Below, piece after piece: positions 20,501 to 35,100 of a stretch of DNA of 64,000 nt. The position numbers were made by a program, and so were the translations under genes. The notes under the pieces are model-generated. The model did no database searches. It was not told where the DNA came from and worked only from the letters and a program-made list of their open reading frames with translations. Position 1 is the first letter of the stretch; each line of letters starts with the position of its first letter. Source of the stretch: Tyto alba (lineage: Eukaryota > Chordata > Aves > Strigiformes > Tytonidae). Location of the stretch: NCBI RefSeq assembly GCF_018691265.1, contig NW_024881328.1:43131515-43195514 (forward strand). The letters run 5' to 3'.

Positions 20501-22916
20501 GGGGCTGCGTGGCACATCGTACCAGGCGCGCACCGGCAGCTTAGCCCGGCGGTGCCTGGCAGGCTGCTCCCCTCTTAATCCTTTCCCATTCCTCCCCTTG
20601 ATGCTAGGGCCCGGCAAATGCCGCTGGCTTATAGGGGCAGGGAGTCCCCATTTCTTCTGCCTCTGGAAGGGGAGAGAGAAGGAGGGAAGGTGCTCCAGGG
20701 GAAGGTTTGTGGCTGGGTCTCGCCCCATGTGGTGATTTGTTAGGAAAAAGGAAGGTGCCTCGCAGGTGCCTTGGTGTGCGGCTGTCAGACAACATCTGCG
20801 TTGCTCGGCCCACCCAAAACACTTGGTGGGAAGTCAACTGGCAGACCCCAACACCGGCAAGAGTTCAGTTGGGAGAAGTATCTCTCACGGTTTGCTCCTG
20901 CAGCGTGTTAGGAAAGTGGTCCGAGCTGCGGTTCTCATCCTGCAGGGAGCCTGGCCCTTCTGGCACCGGCGCCCAGCAGCTGACCTGCAGCCTGCATTTC
21001 ACCTGAGGCTCTGAATCGAGTCTGGGGTTTATAAACCATAGGAAGAGGGGTAAGAAAAGCTCAGCCCGTGGTGCCAAGTGGTGGGTGTTTGAACCCCGCT
21101 GCTGAGCCTTGCTGTAAGCCAGTAATGGGCTCGTTCTGCTTTGAAATTGGGGCTCCTCGGAGGCACAGATGCTCCTCTGCCTGGGCGCAGCATCCTACCT
21201 GGAGAGCTGGGCTTGCCAGCAGCCGAGGCACAACCTCTGGGCAGCTCGGATGCATCGCTGGCTGGGAGGAGAGGAGGAAAATATCCTGGCACGTATTGTG
21301 GCGTTAGAAATTTTTGACTCAGGACGGATTATCAGCCGCACTGTCTGCCGTCATGGATCAGAGGGTAGATGCAGCCTTCGTTTTGGACTGTATGTGGTTC
21401 TGAGCTGCGCGTGGTGTGTTTTATACGGAAGGTTAGTGTCCTGTATCCAAAGCTTAAGCAGCTCGCCTCTCCCACATGTTTTGAAAAAAAACGACACTCC
21501 TGCATGTGTTGAGGGTTTGGGGGTTTTCCTGGAGTCCCCTTAAAATCTCAGGTGGCGCCTGTAGGATTGATGTGCAGCCTCAGGCTGAGCCTAACCTTTC
21601 AAACTATGGTATGAATCCACAGTTATTGCTAGAGCTTTCATGGCCCAAAAAGTGCCTAAGCTGCTCCCTGGCAGTCGGGTCAGACTGGAGAAGTGCTTTA
21701 AATTATATGGTTATTATAGACCATATAACTGTGCCCCTGAAACATATGTTTGGGGGGGAGGGAGTGAGGCTGGGACGTGCATTTATTGGTGTGTGGTTGT
21801 TTAGAGATGACTAACGTTGCTCGTTTGTCCACTTTGTTGGATCTCCCACCCAATGAGCTGTTCAGCCATGTACTGCAGATAGCTCTAGCAATAAAGCCTA
21901 AGGGTAGGCTTGAAAAAATAAAGGTTAGTCCTGTGATCACCCTGCTCTCTTCATTGCCTAGGTAATGAGCTGGCCTTGAAGGAGCAACTTAAGCTGGGAA
22001 TGCCTCGTGACTTCCTTTAGGTAGGCAATTTTCCTGCTCTTTGTGTTCCTTGCCGAATATTTCTCCATGGCTTTTATGAGAGTGGCTGGAAGGAACCTGT
22101 CGGAGGTCTCTGGGGCTTTCCCTGGGCTCTTGGTCTGCTGCCTACAAGCAACCAGGGTCTCTCAAGGCCCCTTCAAGCGCAAGTATGGGAGCAGAGCTGG
22201 CAAGAAACTCCAGGTTAAGGTTTCGGGCTGGGATAATGCACACCTAAAGCTCCTGGGGGAGGAGTGGTGGGAGAGTTCAAGCCACTGTTGATGCTGCGAG
22301 AAGGGGAAGTCTGGCAGGTCCTTGTCATCTTTGTCCTTGTTTAAACCTCTGCACGTGCTTCACCCTTTGAGACCCAAGTGCCTTCGGTGACACAACAGAA
22401 AGCAGCGCGTAGCCAAAGCCTCCTTGGTTTTAAAAGTGCAATTAGATCTTTCAACAGGACATTCATTATTCACCGCCCGCGTTCGCGGAAGGTGCTGTAT
22501 CCACTCCGTTCAGGCAAGCGATAAATATTTCATCTATTTAATGAAATCTGTGTCAACGGGGAGCTGTGGCAGGTATTATGAAACAGTAAGTTAAATTGTA
22601 GTATTTATTATGAATAAGCAAAGGGAAACTCAAGAACTATTTTCCAGTTGCTAGAAAACGGGCTCTGCATAGCTCAGCAGTGAGAAACGAATTGGTGGTT
22701 CGGCAAGCTGGAGAGGAGACAGCTCTGCTGTCCGGTTTCAGCAAATCTCTGCCTGCTTCCCTCACTGTTTCTGTGATGCTCTTTCCTTCTCATGCATTTC
22801 AAACACTCTGTATCAGAGGAGCCTCTGGCTACATCCACTGAGTCTCCCTTGTATGTGGAAGGGGAATAATTTACCATTGGCTAGGAAGAGCTCAGTCCAT
22901 GCTCAACACGACAAAA

Positions 22917-22947
<31 letters not shown>

Positions 22948-24847
22948 CAAAACAAAACAGAATAGGATATACTTTACTAAGTGCATGTTCCTGTTCTTTG
23001 CTTCTCAAAATAGTTGGAGATGTGTAAGCTTGCTGTGAAACATGTGGATTAGATGACAGAGCAACGATCAGATTTGGCATGCTGACAGTGCAGATGCCGT
23101 CGGAGAAGCCAGAGAGGAGGTTGCAGTGCTTCGCCTGCCTTCCCAACAGCAGTTTAGCTTTCCCCCGGTTTGAGCGTGCCAGTGAAGAAGGCATTTGGGC
23201 CAAATTTTGCTCCCTTAGCATCATGCCGTTGTTCTCTGCATTGCATGCTCCCGCTGAGCCACGGCTGCGTCATCTGCTGGGTTCCCACCCGTGGAAATGA
23301 AAGGTATCGTGCTGGTTTCACGGGAGCGTTGCAGAATTCACGTGTCAGGGAGCTGGGCTCTCCCTTGGCTCTGTTACGTGGACGCACTTGCTCTTGTGGG
23401 TGGATGTGGCAGGTCTTGAAGGATCTCCCCAGCAGTGCCATCAGGCAGTGCAAGACCTCGTTAGCAGGGGGAGACCCCGCCAAGCCAAGGGAAAGAAGGA
23501 GGTGAGTGATGTCTGACATGGGCGACCCGAGGCTGCTGTGGCAGGGAAGGGAACTCGCCTGCTCCTTTGACCCGTGTGAGCTCATCAGCAAAACTTTTTA
23601 ATTATGGGGGGGGAACCCCTTTATTTATTTATTTTAAATTGAAAATACCATTCTGACTTGGGAGGGGAAACCACTTTTCTGTTTAATCAACTCTTCTAGA
23701 TTTAGAATGTACATTAAAGGTGAAACAAACCCAGTTTATTCAAAAGAAACACAAAGAGGTTTGTTTGTTTGTTTTTTTTTTTTCCAAGTTTCCAGTGTTT
23801 TGTTTCTTTTTTTGCAATAAAATGCAGGAAAACAATTTTGGAAGGTTATTTAATGTGAGAGCTTATGTACCGAGCAGCAGAGTTGCAGGACTCTGCCCAT
23901 GAGCATCTCTGAGCCGGAGAGGTGGGTAGAAGACCTGGAGATACCTCACGGTAAAGTTTTCACTTCCATGTGAGTGGGAGACCTGCTTTTCAGGGAATTG
24001 GCTCAAATGCCAGAAAGAGACAGGTGGATAGAAAGCAATTTCATTGATAAATAAATCAACTAATTGCTCCTTCCCCCGGAGAGTGACTGATATGCACTGG
24101 GGCATTGAGCCCTGCATCAGAATGCTTGCAGGGAGCACCATTACCAAAACTCCTCTTCTCTCTCCCCACCCAAGACCTCCTCAGACTAATAATTGCCATG
24201 CAGATGTCCCTGCCATCACTTGCAGCTGGGTTCAGTGTTTTCTCGCCTCTAAATGATGACAGCAGCAGTGGGGGGGACACAACCCCTCGCTGCCCTTGAA
24301 GAGCCACGAAGCAGTTGGGTTTCCTTCTGCTGCTTCTCCTGCATCAACGTCTGGAGTGGGTTTGGGACCAAGTTGTCTCATTTTCCTCCTTCAGAGTCAG
24401 CGGCCGATGCAAATCTCTGCTCCCCCTTGGAGGTTTCGCCGTGTGGAGGAAAGGGGGCTGGGAGATATCCTCTCAAAAATGTTAATACCCGCTTGTTGGC
24501 GTAGAGATTTCTCAGGTCTGCAGAGCTCTGGCAGGTTCAGGAGTTCACCAGCAAACCTGGTGAGGTGTCCCTTCAGCATCATGTGAAACAGCTTCCCAGG
24601 CTGGGCACGGGGGGGAAGCGCTGTTCCGGGGGGTTGGAGGGGGGAAACCCACCCCCATTGGCCCCCTCAGCCCTCCTGGGACCCGGCCAGCGATGCGGGC
24701 ACCTGTGCGTGAGGACCACCACAGTGCAGAAAGCAAGCTCGTTCCTCAGAGATGAGGCCAGGAGGAGGAGAGATTTTCTTTTTGCACAGTTAAAAGCCTT
24801 TTTGTGGCAAAATAGCCTCCAGGTCCTGGCAGAAGCTGCTTTTGTTT

Positions 24848-24878
<31 letters not shown>

Positions 24879-26145
24879 CTTTGAAGAAATAGCAGGAATA
24901 ACATGCTGCTTTCAGGTGACCAGCTTCTCCCTCCTCACCTTCCTTCTTCCACAACTGCCAGCAGCAAAGGTGATGCTGGTGACTGAAGGGAGCGTAGAAA
25001 AAGCCACTTTTTTTTTTTTTTTTTCTTTTCCTTTCCTGCGAATGCCTGCCCCCAGTTACACAACGAGGGTGAAGCCTGCACCTTGTCCCCCTTGCCCACC
25101 ACGAAGGCGAGCGCTGTGTTGGGGAAGGCTGAGCTCGCCCCGTCCCTGCCCTGCCCGGGGTAGCCAGGCAGGAGGGGAAGATGCCGCCGCCGCTCTCCGG
25201 CTCCTCTCCGCTCCATCAGGCTGATGCGCTGTGACAGTTCTGCTGAATTGCTGACCCGAGGGGCTGCACGGGGCTATTTATGGAGAGACAAAGCCGAGGG
25301 ACACCAGGCGGGAGGCCAGCCCGAGATGTCTGCAGCCAAGAGCGGGTCAGCTTTGGAGATCCTTGGGTGGCTTGGATGGAAAAACGCGCTGTTTGGTGAA
25401 GGTCACGGGAAATCCCCCCCGGGGCCATCCTCTGATTTTAACTTCTGTTTCCTCTGGCCCCACAGCTTAGGAGCAGCCCAGATGCTGATAGCAAAGTCTA
25501 TTTTTAGGCAGTGGTTGTGATCAAGTTTTCCTTTTGCAGGGAAATAGCAAACCATTAAACCAGACCTTTGAGTAGAGGGCAGCACCCCTTAGCTGCTCTT
25601 CGATCATCCAGGTTTATTTTTATCTTGCACCTCAAGCGCAGCAGTCTGGAAGCCAGCAGAGGAGGACTGAAGACCTTTAATAATTCATAGCTCCTACATT
25701 TCGCTCCCAGGGATCAGAAAAGAAAGTTGCTGGAAGGGCTCTGCCAGAAACCTGCTCCCTCCACCCCGCAGGACCCTGCCCCTCGGCATTGTGGCCGCCG
25801 GGTTTGCGTGTTGCTCTGCCCGATGGCCTGCCCGTGCCCGGGACTTTCTGCAGGCTTCTCGGGCTCCGACCCAGGCTGGGGACCCCGGGTGGTCCCCGGG
25901 CAGCGGTGCTAGCAGCAGGATGGTGTTCAGGGTCGGGGAGCAGTCGGGACACAGCAGCATGTGCGTGTTCACCCACCCCAGTGTGCCCGGGACTGACCTG
26001 CTGTCGCACAAAGACATACTGTAACCTTGATCCTGGGCTGTCAGCCCCTGGGTGTTCAAATAGCTCCTGAAATAATCCGTGCAGGCTGAGCCTGAGGGGG
26101 AATTTCTTGGGCCTCCCAGAAGCTGGGGGTTTGCTGCCATATCAG

Positions 26146-26176
<31 letters not shown>

Positions 26177-29100
26177 TTAATTAAAAGCAATATTAGAACT
26201 GGGATGCACTTTGCATTTGGTTATGCTCTTTGGGATGGTCTTGTGTCTGGTGGAAGAACATTTTGCCCCCAAAGCCTCGGGTCGTGTGCGTACCAGTGAG
26301 GCTCTGCAGACCACAGCATCCTTCCTTGTTCCCACCCACCTGTGAGACCCTGGCAAATGCCCGCTGAGGACGCAGAGGACTTTGGGGTGGAAGCAAGCAA
26401 AGCAAAACACAAGCCGAGTGTTACAGAAGACCAGTGCGTCGTGCCTTCTGCCTTGCTGCTCTGTCTCAGCTTGCGGCTTTGCTGCTGCTGACAGCTTTAC
26501 GGGGTGTGAAATTACTTCCAGGGTCCACTCGATGCTCTTGTCACATCTGAGCGTGGCAGCTCCTTGGCACGTGTAGCACAGGAACTGGGAAAGGCAAATT
26601 CAAAAGAGCTTTTGCTCTCTCTGAGCAGGAGCAAGGGAGCACACCAGGCAGGCCGCAGTGGTAGCTGCTGCTGGTGCCTCAGACCTTTGCTCCCAGGTGC
26701 CGGTGGGACCTGCTGGTTTATCAGCAGCCAAATGCCATCCTCTGTCCTGCCATGCTTGCAAGAAGCTTCCCAGCTTTGCTGCAATCTCCACTGTCTCCTG
26801 GACAGGCCTGCCATGCACAGTCTGGCTGTTGTCTTACTCTTTAAATACTATCCACCCTAAAATATCCCCAGGATTTGTTCTCTTGGGGAATACAGTATAA
26901 AATTTGCAGATACATCTTTTAGTTAAACCAAGTGACAGATTTCCTCATCCATATTTATTGTGCATTAATCACTATTAGGTTGCCTGTGGTCTTGGATGTC
27001 TATGTATCCATGTGTGTACTTTCCCGTGTTGGTTTTTTCCCACTGTGAGCTGTGGCTTGCCTTAATTTGATTGAATAAACCCCCTGTGTTGCTGAACTGT
27101 GACGAGACTTCATTGACAGGGCTCTCTGGATTGTACCCTTCAAAACGGCACATCCCTTGTCCTGCAAGAGTGGGGTTTGCTGCGATGCCTTTTGTGTAGG
27201 GCAGACTTTTGCTGCTGTTGGTGCTCTGTCCTTTGCAGAGGGGGGAATTGCATGAGCTGATCTGTTCTAGTTCAGCGTCTCAAAGAAGTGCTGGGTGCTG
27301 TGACTACCCCCAGCAAGAGCAGAACTGCTGCCATGCCCCAAGAGTGTGCATGACGTAGCCCCAAGGGCTGGCTCTTGCTGTTTGCTAGGAGTGGTGTGAG
27401 GCCTTGACTATGTCCAGATGGGGACTGGGGACCTCCATGGTTGCTATTGCTAAGTGATAAGAGAGATTTCCAGCTGATGAGCTCACTGAACACGTCCTTT
27501 TTGTGCTACTGGTTGCAGGTAACTGCTGGTAAACACAAGATCTCATAGGCATCAGCAAAATGCCCGTCTGCTTTAACGATCCCTGGCTTTAACTGCTCTT
27601 TACTTGTAGGTTGTTAAAGGTCTAGGGAGGGGAAAAAAATAGGGGGGGTGAAAGCTGAGAGTATTGGAGTGTGGGGAAATGTCCTCAACTCTTCTGAGGG
27701 GTGAAGCAAAGGGCTGGCTAAAACACAGCTTCCCCTGGCACAGCATTGTCCAACTTTGCAGCCAGGCCCACGTTTCGGACGTTCGTGAGGTTGGCTTGCG
27801 TGTGTTACTGCAGCACTGAAGTCCCTTCCCTTTGCTTCATGCAGTTGCTCTAAAGAATCACGGTGCCAAAGAAGTGGAGAGGGATGGAGACTGTGGCAAC
27901 GGACCAGCTCCAGGCTTGGCAGCGGTACCGGAGGGCGAGCTGCTCCTACAGGTTAGTGCTCCTCACTGGGCATCTCTCCCTGGCAGATGCCTTCAAGGGA
28001 TTTTCCTCTTGTCCCTTTTCTAGCTTCTTTGAATTTTACCCAAGAGCGGGCTGTCCTGTTATTGGTTGCAGGATGTTTTGGTGAAGCAGTGATTTCATGC
28101 GGTGTAGCTCATAGTGCTTCTGACTGAATAGAGGTTTAAGAGCTCTTCGGGTCCCTGGGGCAGAAACGGGGTTGCTTCTCCCCTCCTTTTCCCACCCTTC
28201 CTGGAGAAAATTGCCATCTGTAAATTGTCCGTGTGTAAGAAACCCTCCAGCTTGGTGGAAGCAGCTCTGAATTTCTGAGCACAGAGGTTCAGCTCTTCTG
28301 CTTCTCTGCCCTTGTGTGTAAATGGGCTGTGGGTGTAACACAGAAGCCAAGGAGGGCAAAACGCTTCGAGAGTGGTTTTCAACATGGGCACGCTGGTCCC
28401 GACTGGGGCATGTTGTCCAAACACTGGTGAAAAGAGGGAAGAAAATGTCGTGGAAGTCTTCCCAGATTTTCAGGCAGTGATGCATGACACTGAATACATA
28501 GATAGGTGCTGATGGGCCATATGCTCAGCCCATGTACACGGGGTACGTGGATGTGTTCTGGGAGCTCTGCAAGAGGCATATAGTTGTCTCCTTTGGCGAT
28601 GCTGGAGGCAACATTGCCGGTGCTGCAGCATGGTTGAGCTGAGCCTGCTGCTTCCCTGGTGTATTCAGAGACACCGGGAGACGACCTTCTGTCCGCAAGC
28701 TGTGCACAGTGAGTAGGAAGAGGTCGGGCACCAGCAGCGCGAGGTCCTGCGAGGACGTAGGTCTCCCCTTCCCTCCCCGCCTGGCACCCAGGCCCAGGCT
28801 GTGGCACTGTCCCCAGCCTGGCTGTCGTCCAGAGCAGGGCAAGCGTGCCGGCCAGCCCCCTCTCCTACCCAAAAGCTCGCTCAGCAGTAAGTGTAATTAC
28901 TGTCCTGCTTGAGAGCTGAGGAGCCAGGATCTCAGTGTCTAGTGAGAGCAATGCTAAAGCCAGGTTGCTTAATAACCAAAAACCTGGAGGGGGGGGGGGG
29001 GGTGGTTCTGCTGTGGATGTAACAAAACCATGCTCAGCCGAGGGCGCTGGGGATTGATGTCCTGCTCATCAGCTGCTCCCATCCTTTTAGGGGTACCACG

Positions 29101-32100
29101 TTGGGTGTGAAAAGCTCTGGGCTTAGGTTTGGCTCTCCCCCGGGGTCCATCTGCATGATGCTGGACATGTCAGGGGCTCAGGAGCTGCCTCCTTGCCCCA
29201 AGGAAATGCTCCCACGTGTTTATAAAACTATTTCCACCCCGTCTGTCACCTTTGGCATCCAAAATTCCTTTGTCTCATCTCTTGGTCCACTCTGACTCTT
29301 CCCTTCCCCAGCCTTACTTTTCAGCCTTAATTTTCTGGTCTGTCCTTTCCTACCAAGGCTCTCTCCAGCAGCAATCTCAGCAGAGGAAGGTATCTTAAAC
29401 TGAGGTTAAGCAGGAAAATACCTCTAAAGGCACCAAGGCCTTAGCAAGGCTGAGAACTGGGTGGACCACCTCTGCCCAGGTGCACGGCGATGCAGGTATG
29501 CATTGCTGGCTGCAGGGTATTAAATCTGCCTGCTGGTCAGTGCAGTTAGGGAAGGAGAGAGCGCCGCAAGATGTTGCTTGCTCCCGCCGTGGCAGAGCAA
29601 TGCCTCTGAAGCTGCTCAAAGGGTTAAAGTACATTTGGCAGCACTAATTAACCTCTGCAGCAGATTCCCACACACTGAGATCAACCCCAGTAAATAGAGA
29701 GAGCGTTTGTGCCCAGAAGAAAGGGAAGGAAAGGGGGGAGAAACACCAACCTGGACAATGAAGCAGGAGTTGGCAGCAACAATAGCTGGACTTGGCTGAG
29801 ACTACACGCCAGACCCTAATTAATCCTGATGTCTGTACATTACGAAGTGGGGGAAGCAGGCCAGGGCTGGCTACTGTGGCTTCTCTGCCTGCGGCCACGT
29901 TAGTGGCTTTGGACAGCCGTAAGGCTTCTGGGGTCCATGCTGCAGGAGGAGCCCAGTCTTCTAGAGAGCTTCTGCTTCGAGCTGGTCGGAGGGTGCCCAC
30001 AGGGAGCTGTTGTCCTTAGAGAAGGGTGGCTGGGTGGTGCTGTCGTGGCAGTGAAAGCCCTTCAGCTTCTGGCGAGCTAAACTGGTGAGTTTCTTGGGTT
30101 TTCATGGCCTTTTCTCTTAGGCAGCACCGTGGGCTTGAAGGTATTTACTGGAAGTGTATCAGGATCATTTCAGAGCTGGGGAAACTGAGTCACAAGCTGA
30201 TGCCTACCAGTCGGGGTCAGGGGGAGACTCCTGTGGGCCTCCTCCCAGCCCTGGCAAGGTGATGACAAGGTCTTCAAAGCACTGGGCTCTGTGTCACAGA
30301 GGTTTGCTCCCCATGGTTGGCCTGCAGCACTTAGGGCTGCTCCCCTGGATCCTGCCAGTGCCTGTGTTAGCAATGTTCCTCTGCTTATCAGCTCCTGCCT
30401 GGTGCCAGAGAGCAGGGGTGAAAAGCCAGGGCTCCTGGGACAGCAGCCACACTCCCAAACTGGTAGGGAAGCACCTCAGCACCTTCTAATCTTCACAGAT
30501 CTCCAGGTGCAAAGCACACTGTCAGCCAGCACCCTGGTCCCTTCTCCTGTGTCCTGTCCTGCCAGCCCTGGGTCTGCCAGCTCAGAAAAAACACCCAAAT
30601 TTGTTAAGCTGGTAGGAATGAACCCCTCTTGAGGCAGACGGAGGCTCTGAGCAGCTCAGCCCATTCCTGCTGGGAAATGCAAACCTTGGATGTTGACTTT
30701 GCAGCCCTGGAGCTCAAGGAGAGGCTGGGAGGACCAGTGAACTGTAAAATACAGAAGTTGTGTAACATTAAAAATGCATCGGAAACTTCAGATTGATGGC
30801 TGCGTTTTCTCTTTTCTGTGGGGAGGTCTTAGTGCTTCAAGCCTGCACGGGTGAAGCAGCTCGAGTGTGTTTTGTGGAAACAGAGCACAGCATTCAGCCT
30901 GTTTGGGTGGAAGGCATGCGCAAACGCACGCGTGCGCCAGGACGGGCCGTTAGCATCGTGTCAATCTGCACAGCACGCAGAGAGAGAGCTCCAGAGGAAG
31001 AGGAGCGTGGCTGGGAGTGGCTAACGTGTGCATCCCAGGCACGGGTGGCTGCAGACATCCCTTCCCAGCACGAACACCCGTGCTGGGGCCTTTCGCTGCC
31101 GTGTGGTGCTCTGGAAGGATGGTGCTGTGCAGGTTGGGTGAGAGCGGGTTGTTGCCAGCCGTGAGCTTGGGGTGAATCATTTATTTGCCAAAAGGAAAAG
31201 GTACTCTGAGCTCAACCAGTGATTCTGTGGCAGACTCAGCCTGCCCTCCCTCCTGCTTTGGAAAAAAAATGGCTTGTCAGAAATCGGATGGTTTTGGTAT
31301 GGTTTCAAAAACCAAACTGTTATGCTCTAGCATTCACCTTTTCCACTTTCACTGGTTAAGGCTCTTCGCAGCGTTGGCTTGGCCACCTCAACCACAGGGC
31401 GAGCGATGCAGGAGGAAGGAGTGGGCAGTGGAGGCATCTCCTTTCTAGACCATGTTCCTTGCCCATGGGCAGCCCAGGCAGGCACACCAAAGTCCGTCTC
31501 CAAGCCTCTCCTCTGGCACCCAGCAGGACAAGAGGGATGCAAACAAGGCCAGGAGCTGGGCAGGTTTCTCCCGAAGCAGCAGGATCCCCATCCACACGGG
31601 CCAAGCAGCAGCAAGGAATGCCCAGCTGGCAGCACACAGTGATCTCCACGGTGGGTTTGCTCTCTGTTGAACATCCCCCAGCTTTTCCAGCCTCATGCTG
31701 TCCTAAGCCATGCATGGCTGCCCAGACGGTCCCGGGCTGTGACGAGGTTGGGAACTGCATGAGCCACCCAGGTAGATATGGGTCAACATTCAACACAGCC
31801 AACATGAAATGCTGTATTGATTCAAGGTTGTCAGAAAGGCTTCTTTCCACCAGAAGACCAGCACAGACCAGTTCCTGATGGTGTCCAGTGTCATTCTACT
31901 AGCAGTTCCGAGATTTTTATTTGCTCTTCACATAGGATAAGTATAAATGTCCAAATCTGAATCTGAGCAAATTCTCCTGGGATGAATGCAAAATTTTCCA
32001 TCGGTTTGGATTAGGATATGCTCAAACAGCTGTACAGAAGACCTACATGGCCTCGGAGAAACCTAGCAGAAGGTACCATCTGTTTTCTTGGTGAGCACAG

Positions 32101-35100
32101 CTCTGTTCCTGCGTTGATCCTTGTTTGTCTTCAGCTAGCCTTCAGTTGATGGAGTTTATTCAAGTGGAGGAAAATCTGAGAATGAGCTGCAGGCCTTGAC
32201 CTCTGCTAGGTAAAGCAGGCTCATCAGGTCTGCAAAAAACTGTGGTTTAGGTGCATATGCTCTGGCACCGCAGCAGGGTAGAGGCAGTTGCAAGGATGGA
32301 GGTCTCTAGTGCTGTCCTTCAGGAAGGGCGTGAATCCAAGAAGCTGTTTGCACAGTGCATCAGAGGATTTGGTGAGATTCAGGGCAGTACCCAGTGTTAC
32401 AACAGCAAGATGCCGTTAGAAAGGACTTGCTTTCCTTCCAGGGCTTCCTGTGCTTCTTCTCCTGCCCTACACCTTTCTCTCGGTGGGGCAGCGGCTCAGC
32501 TGCCTGCTAGCTGGGACCACCCAGGACTTGGGTGACCAGTGTCCAAGCAGAATGGAAGTCACCGTCCTAAGAAAAGGGTGATGTGAGCATGATGTACCTC
32601 CTGGTCTTCTCTCTCCCCTAGGCACTCAACGGCTTCGTGCTGGTGGTGACGTCGGAAGGACTGATATTTTACTCCTCACATACGATTCAGGACTATCTGG
32701 GATTTCATCAGGTTGGTAAGACACCTCAGACTCACTGTGGTGGGTTTGCAGAGTGGGTTTTTTTTTCTGTGGTGATAGAGGAGAGCTCCAAGTTCCCTGC
32801 AGGGAGGAAGCTCTGCAGGGATCACAGGGTCTCGTTGGGGCTGCGTGGGGCTTTTCCTTGGTCTCGGTGAATTTGGACCCCATGTTGCCAGACACGGTCA
32901 TTGGGAGGTGTCAAAACAACTTCACTAGCCCACAGATGCTCTCCACCAGCCACGCTGACAGGCTATGAAGTTCATGGCCCTGTTGTGCAATGCCATGATG
33001 AGGTGTCTGGGGTTCCCTGCGCGATTTCCTTTGGGTACCCACTCCTCTGGGTGACCCCTGGTAAATCCCCTAAGGCTCCAATACTTTGTGGTTATCTGGG
33101 CACCCAGGTAACCTGGAAGGCACTAGGTAGAAGTGGGACTTATCTACAGTCCTTTAGTTACTGTGGTTTGGTGTTACTCCCACACAGCTGGCTTTCCCCA
33201 ACAACTGGGGTAGATGGAGTGTCTACCTAGGCAGCAGGAGCAGGTGCCTTGTTCTCTCAGGAACAGTGTAGGGATGGGGTGGTTTTGCTGCTCTTTTGTT
33301 CCCAAAGCCATGTTTTCATCTCACCCTTTAGGTCAGCACTAGGATTTTGAAGGACACCATGTTACAGGGATGAGCGTGTCAGAGAGGAGCTGTATTGCTA
33401 GTGCTTCTTTAGGATGGCCCAACGTGGGCAAGGGGCCCTTAGAGCCAGATGTGCTGTCTGTTCCCACCAGTACCAGCTGTGGTGGAAGGTGTCCAACCTC
33501 ATTCAGCCAGGGACTCAGTTGAGCACCAGGGAAACTGGGTGAGATACGGCCAGTCGGGGCTGGGACAGGCGGTTTCCAGGCGGGATGTGACACCTGGCAC
33601 CCGGGGACAGGCTGCAGAGATCATGAGTTGCTTTTTTTCCTCTAGACAGATGTCATGCACCAGAGCGTCTTCGAGCTGATCCACACTGAAGACCAGCAGG
33701 AATTCAGGCGCAACCTCCATTGGGCCCTCAACCCACCCCACGCTCCTGAGGGTGAGCCTTTTCTGGCAGGTAAACCCAGGCTGGGAGCCAGGCACCCTGG
33801 CTGGCACGAGATGTGTAGCTCCTCGTGGACGTCGGGGAGCCCAGCTCCCTGCCACCGCCCGCCAGGGGCTCGTGTCCTTGTTCAAACCATGCCTTCATCC
33901 AAGCATTGTGGCTTTCCTCGAGTTTCTGTCACTGTGCTCTGCAAACTACCGCAGTGCCCAGTGCTGGGGACCTCCAGTCCTTTCTAGGAACCTCCAACTC
34001 TTGCTGGGGGGGGGGGGGTCCTTGCTTGCTTCTCTCTCAGTCCCTCTCTCCCACAGCGGGGAAGAGTCTCGGCTCTTCTGCTGTTGCCTACAAGCCGGAT
34101 CAGCTGCCTCCAGAAAACTCCTCCTTTCTGGAAAGGAGCTTTGTGTGCCGCTTTCGCTGCCTCCTGGATAATTCCTCCGGCTTCTTGGTGAGTACAGACC
34201 TGCACAGTGACCTCCACAGCAGGAGGGGTGCAGGCTCACCCCAAGGGGTTCGTGCCACTGCCGTAGCATAAAAGTTGGCCTTGAAAGACCCAGCGCTCCT
34301 TTCTGCAACGCGCAGCACCTGCCTGTCTCAACAAAGAGATTTTTCTGCCGTTTTTCATAGGTTTGGTCTGTACCTACAACCACTCCATGTGGGTTTTGTT
34401 CCTCTCCTCTCGTAGATGCTGAATCTTGAACAAAAGTGTTTTTTCTCCACACGTTTTGCTAGGTTTTTATGTTAAAGACATGCCTTAAGACCAAGTAGGT
34501 GGTGGTCATCCCTCTTGCTCTCTGCTGCAAGTTAATGGGGTTCTTACCTTCATAACCACAGGTGTAACGATCCTGTTTCTCCCTCTCATCCTACTTGAGT
34601 CTGGAAACTCGATACGAAGAGGCCTGATTGTGCCTTGTTTAGAAGCAATATTACAGCTCTGGATGGGGCTGTGATATAGCTCAGTTAAAATGCAAAGCAG
34701 CTCATGGGTTGCCTGATGCCCTGATGCAACTGCAGCGTGTGCTCGGCCCTGCAGCCGCTGTGTGTCCGAGCCCCGGGCCGGCAGCGAGCGGCTGTGGGGA
34801 GAGAAAGTGGTGGGCAGCTGCTGTGGGGAGCTCAGCGTAGCATCCCTTTGATCTTCTGTCTTATTTTAGTGGGGATTCGCAAGGGACAAGTCACAAGGGA
34901 TTATTTGCATCAGCTCTGCAGCGAGATGGCTTGCTTTCCATGCAGCTCTTCTCCTTCTCCTCTCGCTCCATCCAGTCTTCTGTGTGACGCTGAACTTTTC
35001 TTCTCTTCCCAGGCTTTAAACCTTCAAGGCAGGCTGAAATTCCTGCATGGGCAGAACAAAAGGTCTGAAGACGGGTCTGCGCTGCCACCCCAGCTCGCTC

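Larger units (their letters stand above)
16079..27844 (+). other. AHR1B intron 2 (11.8 kb)
   Basis: The largest intron in the window. No coding exon or recognised mobile element is seen. It has many long poly(T) tracts, including 36 T at 17488-17523 and others near 16767, 17950, 24852, 25010 and 26156, a (CAAAA)n array at about 22911-22959, and AT-rich blocks at 18880-19150 and 22440-22640 that may be regulatory. Long first introns of transcription-factor genes often hold enhancers; here that is only a hypothesis. Confidence 0.75.

Noticed and set aside
31380..31880. Long overlapping open frames on both strands suggesting an extra AHR1B exon
   Set aside because: No similarity to AHR, no need for an extra exon (exons 3 and 4 join in phase), and overlapping frames are expected in GC-rich DNA.
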